Source: Verrucomicrobiia bacterium (GTDB lineage Bacteria; Verrucomicrobiota; Verrucomicrobiia; Limisphaerales; UBA11358). Taken from it: a stretch of 7,540 bases of DNA. This document shows positions 1 to 6,748 of the stretch, piece after piece. Location of the stretch: assembly GCA_030044395.1 (NCBI GenBank), contig JASHVW010000287.1, forward strand, positions 1-7,540, in the 5' to 3' direction. A model generated the notes under the pieces. It was not told where the DNA came from, ran no database searches, and was given only the letters and a program-made list of their open reading frames with translations. Positions within the stretch are counted from its first letter, which is position 1; the number at the start of each line of letters is the position of its first letter. The translations under genes were made by a program, and so were the position numbers.

Positions 1-819
1 GCCGCCACTGTATGTGTTCACACCGCTCAACGTAAATGCTCCAGCGCCGCTTGCTTTTATCAATCCACCCGTGCCGCTGATCACGCCCGAAAACGTTGTT
101 GCCGCCGTGTTATTCACGGTCAAGGCGCCGCTTTCCAAAGTCACACTGCCCGCGCCCGCGAGCGAGAGAATGGATTCGTTCAAACTGTTCAAATTCAATA
201 CGCCGCCGGCGTTGACTTTGACAGCGGAAGCGGATGGCAAGGCTCCGCCCGCGCCAAATTGCAATGTCCCCCCGCTGACGGTGGTTGTGCCGGTGTAGAT
301 ATTTGCACCGGCGATAACCAATGTTCCCGTCCCGGTCTTTGTAAGCCCGCCCGTGCCGCTGATCGCGCTGCTGATCGTCGTATTGGTCGAACCGGTGATA
401 GTCAGCAAATACCCGCCGTTGGTTACGTTGCCGGCGATGACCACATCATTCGAGGCTGCGTTCCAGGTTTGCGCCGCTCCCAGAGTGATGGTGTTGCTGA
501 TGACCTGGGCATTCACGTTGCTGTTATAGATTCCTCCCGCGGCAATCGTCAGCGGATTCCCGGTCAAAGTGAACGCGCCGCCGTTCGTGCTGATGGTCAG
601 GGAATTGATACCCCACGGGACATCCACATAGGGAGAGAGTTGTGTGGTTCCGGCCAAAACGATGGATGCCGTGCCATTGTTCGCTGGGGCCAGCCCACCG
701 CTCCAATTCGCCGCCGTGCTCCAATTGGCATTTGTCCCGCCGCCACTCCAGACAAAGATAGCCGCCCGGCATGTGTGAAAAATGACGGCAACGAATGAAA
801 TTAAGAATCCTTTTTTCAA
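1..819 (-). CDS. PATR (autotransporter-associated beta-strand) repeat surface protein, N-terminal part
   Basis: The first 273 residues of a secreted or surface beta-helix protein; the gene continues past the left edge. The frame is open without a stop to position 1. The N-terminus (KKGFLISFVAVIFHTCRA) looks like a Sec signal peptide with cleavage near CRA-A, followed by 'VWSGGGTNANWSTAANW', an opening common in such proteins. Two copies of the PATR repeat are visible: residues about 157-189 (GGLTKTGTGTLVIAGANIYTG...SGGTLQFG) and from 251 to the window edge (GGLIKASGAGAFTLSGVNTYSGG). Composition is rich in G, T, N, S and A, as expected for a parallel beta-helix passenger. No in-frame ATG precedes the signal peptide. 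I chose the TTG at 819, which has GGTGA four bases upstream; a TTG at 849 is an alternative, and an in-frame stop (TAA) lies just before that. The C-terminus is not seen, so a beta-barrel or a PEP-CTERM anchor cannot be told apart. Precise function is unknown. Confidence 0.8.
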   Translation of the reverse strand, partial: MKKGFLISFVAVIFHTCRAAIFVWSGGGTNANWSTAANWSGGLAPANNGTASIVLAGTTQLSPYVDVPWGINSLTISTNGGAFTLTGNPLTIAAGGIYNSNVNAQVISNTITLGAAQTWNAASNDVVIAGNVTNGGYLLTITGSTNTTISSAISGTGGLTKTGTGTLVIAGANIYTGTTTVSGGTLQFGAGGALPSASAVKVNAGGVLNLNSLNESILSLAGAGSVTLESGALTVNNTAATTFSGVISGTGGLIKASGAGAFTLSGVNTYSGG

Positions 820-893
820 GGATTCACCAAACCGAATACGATATTTCAAGGCTAATTAGGGCTACATCTAACTACCACTAATTGTCCCTCCGA

Positions 894-926
894 GATTAAA
901 CGCCACAACCAGTTGTAGTTTTAATC
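894..926. repeat. Nested palindrome in the gap between putA and the PATR gene
   Basis: Outer arms GATTAAA (894-900) and TTTAATC (920-926) are perfect complements. Inside them ACAAC (905-909) and GTTGT (912-916) also pair, leaving small internal loops (CGCC and AGT). It lies 75-107 bases upstream of the chosen TTG start of the PATR gene and about 75 bases after the putA stop. No T-run follows on the minus strand, so it is not a standard Rho-independent terminator. An operator for the PATR gene or a 3' structure of the putA transcript are both possible; neither is shown. Confidence 0.4.
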
Positions 927-1000
927 AAAACTTATTGAAATTGCAATGAAAATAACATGTTGAAGATTAACAACTTGCCGGATTCTGGATCCGTTTTCCT

Positions 1001-4000
1001 CTACGACTCCGTCGGCGCAAAGCCGCGCCTCAGGCAATTTTCCGTGACCACGCGCGGGACCATGAAATTCTGGAGGTAATCACGCCCGCCCGCCTTGGTG
1101 CCTCCACCAGACATCCGGAACCCGCCGAACGGCTGCCGTTCCACAATCGCGCCCGTGATCCCGCGATTGATATACAGGTTCCCGCAAATGAATTCCGCCT
1201 TTACCCGTTCAATGTTCACGGGACTGCGCGAATAGCAGCCGCCCGTCAGCGCGAACTCGCCCGTGTTCGCCAGCGCCAGTGCCTCGTCAAAATTCCCTGC
1301 CTTCGTCACCGCCAGCACGGGGCCAAAAATTTCCTCGCGGAACAGCCGGCTGTCCGGCGGCACTTCCGTAAAAATCGTCGGCGGCACGTAACACCCGTCT
1401 GCCTCCTGCGGAATCTCTCCTTGCCACGCCAGCTTCGCCTCCTTTCGCCCGGCTTCGATAATTTTTAGAATCCGCTGCTGCGCGTCGCGACCAATGACCG
1501 GCCCGACAATATTCCCCGGCGCTTCCGGCGGCCCAATGCGCGTTGAGGCCGCCGCGGCAATGAACCGCTGCAAGAATGCATCGTAATTGTCCGCTAGAAC
1601 GATGAGCCTCGAGAGCGCGCTGCATTTCTGTCCCTGATATCCAAACGCCGAAGCCAGGCATCCTGCCACCGCTTCATCCATGTCCGCGTCACTGTCCACA
1701 ATGACGCAATTTTTTCCTCCCATCTCGCAGACAACTTTTTTCAAATTCATTTGTCCCGCCTGTGTCCTTCCCGCTGTCTCCCAAATTTTCAGGCCGACCT
1801 CCTTTGAGCCGGTAAATGCAATAAAATCCACCTGCGGATGCTCCACCAGATGCGCACCTACGGTGCCGCCCGGTCCGGTCAGCAAATTGGACACTCCCGG
1901 CGGAAATCCCGCCTTCGCCAGCAACTCCATCAACCGCGAGGCAATTACCGGCGTCTGGTCGGAAGGCTTTATGATGACCGCATTGCCAGCCACCAGCGCG
2001 GCGGTAGTCATGCCGGTCAGTATTGCCAACGGAAAGTTCCACGGCGCGATAATCACGCCAATCCCCCGCGGCCGCCACTCCTGGAAATTCGCCTCGCCGG
2101 CGACGTGCTGCGTGCGTTCCGGCCGGCCCAGCATCCGCATTTGAGCAGCGTAAAAATTGCAAAAATCAATCGCTTCGGCCACGTCCGCGTCGGCTTCGAT
2201 CCAGTTCTTGCCTGCTTCCAAAATCTCCAGCGCGCACAGGCCGGCTTTCTCCGCGCGCATGAGCGAACCCGCATTCTGCAAAAGCGCGGCCCGGTCGTTC
2301 GGCGGCGTCCGCGCCCACGCCGGCCAGGCCGCCCGCGCCGCGCCGAGGGCAGCGTCCGCTTCAGCAATTGTCGCCTGCGCCGCGTAACCGATGACTTCCT
2401 TTTGGTTCGCGGGATTTAGCGACGGCAACCATTCCTTTGTTGTGACCGGCTTGTTGTTAATGACGAGCGGATGCCGCCGTCCCGACTGCCGTCGCGCATC
2501 CCGAATCGCCTCCTGCATTTTCTCCCGCTCGGCGGCAATCGTAAAATCAACGGGCGGCTCGTTATGGAAAACTCCCTCGCTTTGAACCGTGGCCACGCGG
2601 CTCTCCGACCGATGTTCTGCAGCGGCTTCGACTGGATTTTTCAGCAATTCCTCCCGGCTCATGCGGCGGGCGAAGCGATTGGCCAGGAACCCTTCGTTCG
2701 ACGTGTTCTCCAGCAATCGTCGCACGAGATACGCCATCCCCGGCAGCAACTCCCCCGCCGGGCAGTATTCCCGGAGCCGGCAATCCAGTTGAAGCAGCGC
2801 CGCTTTGATCGGTTCCGCCATGCCGCGCAGCATTTGAAATTCTAAATTTCGACGGTCAACTCCCATCTTCTCCGCGCGGGACAAGATATGCGCAATGCTT
2901 CGCACGTTGTGGGTGCCAAACGCCGCGTCCACCGCATCATTATTTTCCAGCAGCACCGTCGAGAGCCTCTCAAAGTTTGCATCGGTTTCCGGCTTGAACG
3001 CAAAAACCGGCGCGGGCCAGCCTTTTTGTTGTGCCAGGACCATTTCGTAATCCCAATACGCGCCCTTTACCAGCCGCACCGCCAGGCGACGCTTCCGCGC
3101 GCGCCCCCATGCGATGAGATCCGCCAGGTCGCGCTCTGACTCCTTCAAATACGCCTGCATCGCCAACCCGCACGCCGGCCCGCTCTGAAATTCCGGCTCG
3201 CTGAAAATCGTTTTGAACAGCCGCAGCGTCAGGTCCTTCAGAACAAAACTTTCCATGTCGAAATTGATAAACGCGCCGTTGCGGGCAGCCTCGCGCAGGA
3301 TGGGCCGCAGCCGCGCGGAGATTTTTTCAATGGCCGTTTCCGGGTCCGTTGGATGGATTTGTGAATACAGCGCGGAAATTTTGACCGAGAGATTCAGCGC
3401 CGGCGACTGCCCGCCCGGGCGCGAGTTGCTTTTGCACGTGCCGGGCCATCCAGGCATCTGGCGCGCGAGCAGGCTCATCATGTCCAGATATCGCGCCGCG
3501 TACTGGCCGGCCTCGGCCTCGCTCAGGACCACTTCGCCCAGCAGGTCCACCGTGAACGCAATCCCCCGGTCGTGAAGCTGCCGAAGTTCCGCAGTGATTT
3601 CTTTCTCATTATTCCCGAGCATGAACTGGCGCGCCAGGCTGGTCACTTGTCCCTTGACGGCGGAACTCAGCAACCACGGCGCTCCGGCCGCAACGGTCAG
3701 CCCTGCCCGCAGGCCCGGCGTCAGATGAACCTGGTCATCAGCCAGATACTCCTTGAGATGCCGCGAAACCTCACCGGATGAAGTCAACGTCGGCAACACG
3801 TCAACGAAACGAAATAGTTGCGTCTTAAAATGTTCATCGCGCATTGCCCAATCCATCATCGCGCCGGCCATGCCATTTTTTGTGAAGAATGACGGCGCCC
3901 CGGCTGATTCCATCAATGAAAAGATTTTGTCGCCCCACCGGCGAACGCCCGCCTCCAGCTCATCAGTCGGCTTTGAGTGTTTGATGGCTGCGGAACCTCC

Positions 4001-4018
4001 CGTATCCGATACGCTCAT
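1001..4018 (-). CDS. putA: Bifunctional proline dehydrogenase / L-glutamate gamma-semialdehyde dehydrogenase (PutA), 1005 aa
   Basis: Oxidises proline to glutamate in two steps: an FAD-dependent proline dehydrogenase passes electrons to the quinone pool, and an NAD-dependent dehydrogenase oxidises the semialdehyde. The dehydrogenase barrel spans about residues 130-445, with NLSVKIS (209-215), RLVKGAYWDYE (315-325), GTHN (368-371), FQMLRGM (394-400) and the substrate-site segment RRLLENTSNEGF (433-444). The aldehyde dehydrogenase half spans about 520-1000, with APWNFP, FTGSKEVG (735-742), the general-base Glu in CEMGGKN (E765) and the nucleophile Cys in GQKCSA (C799). All key residues are present. 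There is no N-terminal ribbon-helix-helix domain and no long C-terminal extension, so this is the compact form of about 1000 residues and cannot repress its own gene as the E. coli enzyme does. The frame is open up to a TTG at 4093 (with an ATG at 4090), but that extension is Cys/His/Arg-rich and unlike PutA; I chose the ATG at 4018 although it has no good ribosome site. The S74 gene ends 104 bases upstream on the same strand, so co-transcription is possible. Confidence 0.95.
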   Translation of the reverse strand: MSVSDTGGSAAIKHSKPTDELEAGVRRWGDKIFSLMESAGAPSFFTKNGMAGAMMDWAMRDEHFKTQLFRFVDVLPTLTSSGEVSRHLKEYLADDQVHLTPGLRAGLTVAAGAPWLLSSAVKGQVTSLARQFMLGNNEKEITAELRQLHDRGIAFTVDLLGEVVLSEAEAGQYAARYLDMMSLLARQMPGWPGTCKSNSRPGGQSPALNLSVKISALYSQIHPTDPETAIEKISARLRPILREAARNGAFINFDMESFVLKDLTLRLFKTIFSEPEFQSGPACGLAMQAYLKESERDLADLIAWGRARKRRLAVRLVKGAYWDYEMVLAQQKGWPAPVFAFKPETDANFERLSTVLLENNDAVDAAFGTHNVRSIAHILSRAEKMGVDRRNLEFQMLRGMAEPIKAALLQLDCRLREYCPAGELLPGMAYLVRRLLENTSNEGFLANRFARRMSREELLKNPVEAAAEHRSESRVATVQSEGVFHNEPPVDFTIAAEREKMQEAIRDARRQSGRRHPLVINNKPVTTKEWLPSLNPANQKEVIGYAAQATIAEADAALGAARAAWPAWARTPPNDRAALLQNAGSLMRAEKAGLCALEILEAGKNWIEADADVAEAIDFCNFYAAQMRMLGRPERTQHVAGEANFQEWRPRGIGVIIAPWNFPLAILTGMTTAALVAGNAVIIKPSDQTPVIASRLMELLAKAGFPPGVSNLLTGPGGTVGAHLVEHPQVDFIAFTGSKEVGLKIWETAGRTQAGQMNLKKVVCEMGGKNCVIVDSDADMDEAVAGCLASAFGYQGQKCSALSRLIVLADNYDAFLQRFIAAAASTRIGPPEAPGNIVGPVIGRDAQQRILKIIEAGRKEAKLAWQGEIPQEADGCYVPPTIFTEVPPDSRLFREEIFGPVLAVTKAGNFDEALALANTGEFALTGGCYSRSPVNIERVKAEFICGNLYINRGITGAIVERQPFGGFRMSGGGTKAGGRDYLQNFMVPRVVTENCLRRGFAPTES

Positions 4019-4122
4019 AGGACAAGCTTCATTTACTTCCCGCCCCGAAGCAAGCGCGCGATGGCGCTCGTGGCATGCCTGTTGTTCCATCAAGCGCCGG
4101 CACGATCATTCGGCGGCACTAT

Positions 4123-6234
4123 TCATTGCACGGCTGCATTCCTTGCTTCAAGCGATTTTACCGCGGACAGCAATTGGCTCAATTGCTCCGCCAAAGAATC
4201 ATTTTGCTGTTCGAGCCTTTGGATTTCCGCATCCTTGGTTTTCAATTCATTTTCGACTTTCCGGTTCAACCCCTGGATGGCGGCCAGCGCCACGCCTCCT
4301 TCGTCCACCATCGAGATGTGCTTGTCATCCGTCCCCACGTTGAACGCGCTGTAAAAATCCTGGGCCATTGGGCCGATGTGCCTTGTGCCGGTGTCCGTTT
4401 TGTAATTCCATTCGGTCACGGGCATCGAAGTCACCTTGTCCAGCACTTGCACTGGGTTGACAGAGACAAAATTTTCCTTGGCGTTGCGGTCGCTGACCAG
4501 GTCAACACCATTGGAGAAGACCGCGCCGCTGGCATAGACATTGCCTGCCAAATAGGTCGCGGTCTGGCCGGCGCCAATGCGGATGATGTCGTTTTCACCG
4601 GCAACTCCCTCGTTGCCAATGTCAATGTTGCTGCTTTCCAAGCCGGTGAAGTTGTAACCTGCCTGATAGCCCAGGGCGATGTTGTTGGAACCGCCGGCGT
4701 TGCTGCCAAGCGCATCGTCGCCGCACGCTGTGTTCCGGGCGCCTTCGCCGGCGGAAGCACCCGCGAAGTCGCCGATAAAAAGATTTCCATTGCCAGCGGA
4801 CGAGTACAAAAACGGGTTGCCGGCGGCATCAAAAGAAACCGGGTCTGGCAGGTTTAACGTATTGTCGAGAGTGAGCGTGTTGAACGTCACGGCGGTGTCA
4901 TTATTTGTCACGACAGCGGCGGGCAGTTGCGCCACGGGCACCGTACCCGTCAATTGCGACGCATTGAGATTCGTCAAGCCCGCTCCGTTGCCATTGATGA
5001 CCCCCGCGATGAATGTGTTGGCGTGAATTCCCGGCGTACCAATGCGAATGATGCCACTATCCGAGGAGACGCCCACATTGCCAATGTCAATGTTGGAACT
5101 GCCAGTGGTGATGCTATAACCTGCCTGATAGCCCAGGGCGATATTGTTCGAGCCGCTCGTGTTATTCAAAAGCGCCGCAACGCCGGCGGCCGTGTTAAAG
5201 GAGCCTTTCGTGCTGAGTAGAAGCGAAAAATAGCCATCGGCCATGTTGTCGACGCCGGTCGTGCTGTTATAAAGCGCTTCCCAGCCATTGGCCGTGTTGT
5301 CGTTACCGGTCGTGTTGCTGTAAAGCGCATAAGCGCCATTCGCGGTGTTGTAAGAGCCCGTGGTATTGAGATAAAGCGCATCCGAGCCATTGGCCGTGTT
5401 CTGGGAACCAATCGTGTTGGCTTGAAGCGCCTCAACGCCGGTGGCCGTGTTCAGGCCGCCGCTCATGTTGCTGTAAAGCGTCTGGAAGCCAGTGGCCGTG
5501 TTATCGGTGCCACTCGTGTTTTCATACAACGCCTGAGCTCCATTGGCCGTGTTCCAAGAATATGTCCCGCCATGGAAGAGCGCTTGATAGCCGTTGGCCG
5601 TGTTGTCTGCGCCGCTCGTTGTTGTATTGCCCGCCGGCCCCAAGTAGAAGTTGCTGCCGAAATTGCTGGTCAATCGCGCCGAATTCAGATTGGTCAAACC
5701 GCTGCCGTTGCCGATGAAGGCGCCGGAGATGCTCACGCCAGTCGCCCCGTTGGTGATGACCGTAGCGGGCAATTGCGCCAGCGAGATGGGGCCGCTCAAC
5801 TGGCTCGGGTTCACCGTGCCCAGCACATTGATGGCCGTGTTGGCAAAAATGGCGTAGGGCACGGGCATGATTTGCTCGCGTGGGGCAAGAGTGCTGAAAG
5901 CGTTCGCTCCGTTGGTGCTCACGGCAATTTCCAGCCAGTTGGTCTGGCCGTCCCATGCACCCGGCCCGAAATCAATCGTTGTGGTGAAAAATCCATCGCT
6001 TACCGCTGTGGCGGCGTTCGTCACAGGCCCTGCAATCGAGACGCCGGCGATATTGGTGGCGAAAAGTGTGAATACCATGTCATAGCTGCCATCCGCCGGA
6101 CTGCCGTCATTCTGAAGCTGGCCCTGGTAGGTGAACGCCGTGCCCTGGCCAAAGCCGGTTGAGAGTTGAGAGTTGAGGGTTGAGAGCGCGAGCAATGCCA
6201 GCGCGACTGACAGATTTCGGGTTTGATTTTTCAT
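4123..6234 (-). CDS. Secreted fibre-like protein with C-terminal peptidase S74 (intramolecular chaperone) domain, 703 aa
   Basis: Domains in order: signal peptide (MKNQTRNLSVALALLALSTL, residues about 1-31, cleavage near GFGQG); an N-terminal domain starting TAFTYQGQLQNDGSPADGSY (32-130); a linker with QLSGPISLAQLPATVITN and GNGSGLTNLN; nine tandem 17-residue NTAxGxxALxxNTTGxx units (211-363), resembling YadA-type head repeats; a second GNGAGLTNLNASQLTGTVP block (about 415-443); one or two degenerate repeats; the S74 domain from about 578, opening with SDRNAKENF and continuing TEWNYK, RHIGPMAQDFYSAF and GVALAAIQGLN; then a coiled coil (about 657-698). In the S74 family, known from phage tail spikes and fibres, this domain trimerises the chain and often cuts itself off at the Ser of the SD motif (S581 here). 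I infer a trimeric extracellular fibre. The frame is open upstream to 6405, with another ATG at 6279, but only 6234 places the signal peptide at the N-terminus. AAAGGAG lies 14 bases upstream of this ATG, a long spacing. No phage genes surround it. Target or ligand is unknown. Confidence 0.9.
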   Translation of the reverse strand: MKNQTRNLSVALALLALSTLNSQLSTGFGQGTAFTYQGQLQNDGSPADGSYDMVFTLFATNIAGVSIAGPVTNAATAVSDGFFTTTIDFGPGAWDGQTNWLEIAVSTNGANAFSTLAPREQIMPVPYAIFANTAINVLGTVNPSQLSGPISLAQLPATVITNGATGVSISGAFIGNGSGLTNLNSARLTSNFGSNFYLGPAGNTTTSGADNTANGYQALFHGGTYSWNTANGAQALYENTSGTDNTATGFQTLYSNMSGGLNTATGVEALQANTIGSQNTANGSDALYLNTTGSYNTANGAYALYSNTTGNDNTANGWEALYNSTTGVDNMADGYFSLLLSTKGSFNTAAGVAALLNNTSGSNNIALGYQAGYSITTGSSNIDIGNVGVSSDSGIIRIGTPGIHANTFIAGVINGNGAGLTNLNASQLTGTVPVAQLPAAVVTNNDTAVTFNTLTLDNTLNLPDPVSFDAAGNPFLYSSAGNGNLFIGDFAGASAGEGARNTACGDDALGSNAGGSNNIALGYQAGYNFTGLESSNIDIGNEGVAGENDIIRIGAGQTATYLAGNVYASGAVFSNGVDLVSDRNAKENFVSVNPVQVLDKVTSMPVTEWNYKTDTGTRHIGPMAQDFYSAFNVGTDDKHISMVDEGGVALAAIQGLNRKVENELKTKDAEIQRLEQQNDSLAEQLSQLLSAVKSLEARNAAVQ
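4655..5142 (-). repeat. In-frame duplicated block inside the S74 gene: two identical 26-bp copies
   Basis: Positions 4655-4680 and 5117-5142 are identical over 26 bp and encode the shared stretch (N)IALGYQAGY. The copies start 462 bp apart (154 codons, in frame). Similarity continues in the protein: NIDIGNVG...IIRIG after one copy matches NIDIGNEG...IIRIG after the other. This looks like an old internal duplication. Recombination between the copies would delete 154 residues without a frameshift, joining the 17-residue array directly to the S74 end. Confidence 0.8.
5146..5604 (-). repeat. Nine tandem 51-bp units (17 residues each) in the S74 gene
   Basis: The translated units all begin N-[TM]-A-x-G and are exactly 17 residues long, for example NTANGSDALYLNTTGSY, NTANGAYALYSNTTGND and NTANGWEALYNSTTGVD. 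Nine units fill 459 bp without any insertion or deletion; a tenth, degenerate unit (NIALGYQAGYSITTGSSN) follows. At DNA level the N-T-A-N-G and N-T-T-G codons are nearly the same in most units, while positions 6-7 and 16-17 vary. The pattern resembles left-handed beta-roll repeats of YadA-type adhesin heads, an inference from the motif alone. Confidence 0.92.
6157..6184 (-). repeat. Four tandem 7-bp units (CTCAACY) in the signal-peptide coding region
   Basis: On the coding strand the units read CTCAACC, CTCAACT, CTCAACT, CTCAACC with no interruption, and encode the LSTLNSQLST part of the signal peptide. Because the unit is not a multiple of three, gain or loss of one copy would shift the frame about 20 codons after the start. 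Confidence 0.9.
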
Positions 6235-6691
6235 AGCATCAAAGGTTTCTCCTTTGTTTCGGTTTTGGGGTTCAGCCATAAAGGCGATGACGGAGTGCCG
6301 GAAACGGGATTTCCTTACCAAATTAGCAGAGATTATGTCAAGTATAAAGCGCACCAACCATCGCGATGCTGGCGGCGCCCCACTTTCCGGCTTTGCCTGT
6401 TTCATTTGTCAAAGGCATAAGGTTCAAAAATCCCTCCCGCGAAGGAGCCTTGGTGGTCGGGGAAGGATGAACCGGTCAGACTGGCCAAATCCGTTGCTGG
6501 CGGTTTGAATTATGCAACGTGAAAATTTTTCCGAGTATTGTCCATAAGACAATCCTTGAAGCGGATTTTCCAATTCTATAAGTTCTGACAAGGGATCCCA
6601 CCAATAAACGGAGCTTTGCTTGGACGTTCTGCCATTTCGACCCAAACGTCATACCTTGCCCGCTGTCAACTCATTAACAATCACAAAACTA
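6235..6691. other. Non-coding region between the S74 gene and the tRNA fragment
   Basis: I see no convincing gene in this stretch of about 450 bases. Short frames on both strands lack family resemblance. Next to the S74 start, the coding strand carries AAAGGAG (6249-6255), which is part of a small hairpin AAAGG-AGAAA-CCTTT (6241-6255). A perfect TTGACA on the minus strand (6336-6341) has no good -10 at the right distance, so the promoter is not placed. Other small inverted repeats are GGAAA/TTTCC (6300-6314), ATTGTC/GACAAT (6537-6553) and AATCC/GGATT (6551-6567). A GC-rich dyad is listed separately. Confidence 0.6.
6431..6467. repeat. GC-rich imperfect dyad, possible dispersed intergenic repeat
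   Basis: TCCCTCC (6431-6437) pairs with GGAAGGA (6461-6467) with one mismatch. Inside are CTCC/GGAG (6434-6447) and CCTT/AAGG (6448-6466). The stretch stands out as GC-rich within AT-rich flanks and is followed by the palindrome ACCGGT (6471-6476). It looks like a REP-type intergenic element, but with one copy in the window this cannot be shown. Confidence 0.3.
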
Positions 6692-6714
6692 TTGAAAATA
6701 AAGGTTATTTTCAA
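6692..6714 (-). terminator. AT-rich hairpin just after the tRNA 3' end, probable tRNA terminator
   Basis: TTGAAAAT (6692-6699) and ATTTTCAA (6707-6714) form a perfect 8-bp stem with a 7-base loop, starting two bases after the CCA of the tRNA fragment. On the minus strand it is followed by TAGTTTTGTGATTGTT, which is moderately T-rich. Position and orientation fit a terminator for the original tRNA gene. The stem is AT-rich and therefore weak. Confidence 0.45.
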
Positions 6715-6716
6715 AT

Positions 6717-6744
6717 TGGTGCCGGTGGCGGGACTCGAACCCGC
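6717..6744 (-). tRNA. Truncated tRNA gene (3' third, probably tRNA-Leu), remnant at an integration site
   Basis: Read on the minus strand, the segment contains a complete T-arm (GCGGG - TTCGAGT - CCCGC, 6728-6744), the acceptor 3' strand CACCGGC (6721-6727), discriminator A (6720) and encoded CCA (6717-6719). The partner strand GCCGGTG expected at the 5' end is missing from the next 90 bases, as are recognisable anticodon and D arms, so this is not a whole tRNA. A predicted 5' end GCCGGTG with discriminator A fits bacterial tRNA-Leu best; that identity is inferred. The sequence further 5' (AACGTC...) may contain part of a variable arm. It is explained by insertion of the adjacent element into the tRNA 3' end. 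Confidence 0.85.
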
Positions 6745-6748
6745 ACGA

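Noticed and set aside
597..791. Minus-strand ATG frame starting MPSFFTHAGR as the real start of the left gene
   Set aside because: It is out of frame with the PATR repeats and ends within the gene; the frame that carries the repeats starts at a TTG.
259..798. Plus-strand frame of 179 codons
   Set aside because: Antisense shadow of the PATR gene; Arg/Asp-rich translation with no family features, while the minus strand gives clear beta-helix repeats and a signal peptide.
979..993. Hairpin CGGAT-TCTGG-ATCCG as putA terminator
   Set aside because: The T-run lies on the plus-strand side, the wrong side for a minus-strand transcript, and the stem is only 5 bp.
1680..2419. Long plus-strand frames opposite putA
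   Set aside because: Stop-poor antisense frames are expected opposite a GC-rich gene; putA on the other strand has complete conserved motifs.
4019..4093. Longer putA start (TTG 4093 or ATG 4090)
   Set aside because: The extra 24-25 residues are Cys/His/Arg-rich and unlike PutA N-termini, and no ribosome-binding site precedes either codon.
4075..4857. Plus-strand frame of 260 codons
   Set aside because: Antisense to the S74 domain region; its length comes from the repetitive composition and it has no recognisable domain.
5146..5604. CRISPR-like array of regularly spaced repeats
   Set aside because: The 51-bp period is in frame, codes for 17-residue units and has no constant repeat with unrelated spacers.
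5422..6162. Plus-strand frame of 246 codons
   Set aside because: Antisense to the repeat array; its apparent internal repeats mirror the 51-bp units of the real gene.
6424..6645. Minus-strand 73-codon protein, and plus-strand frames at 6223-6508
   Set aside because: No family resemblance, no ribosome site, and the C-terminus is encoded by the GC-rich dyad.
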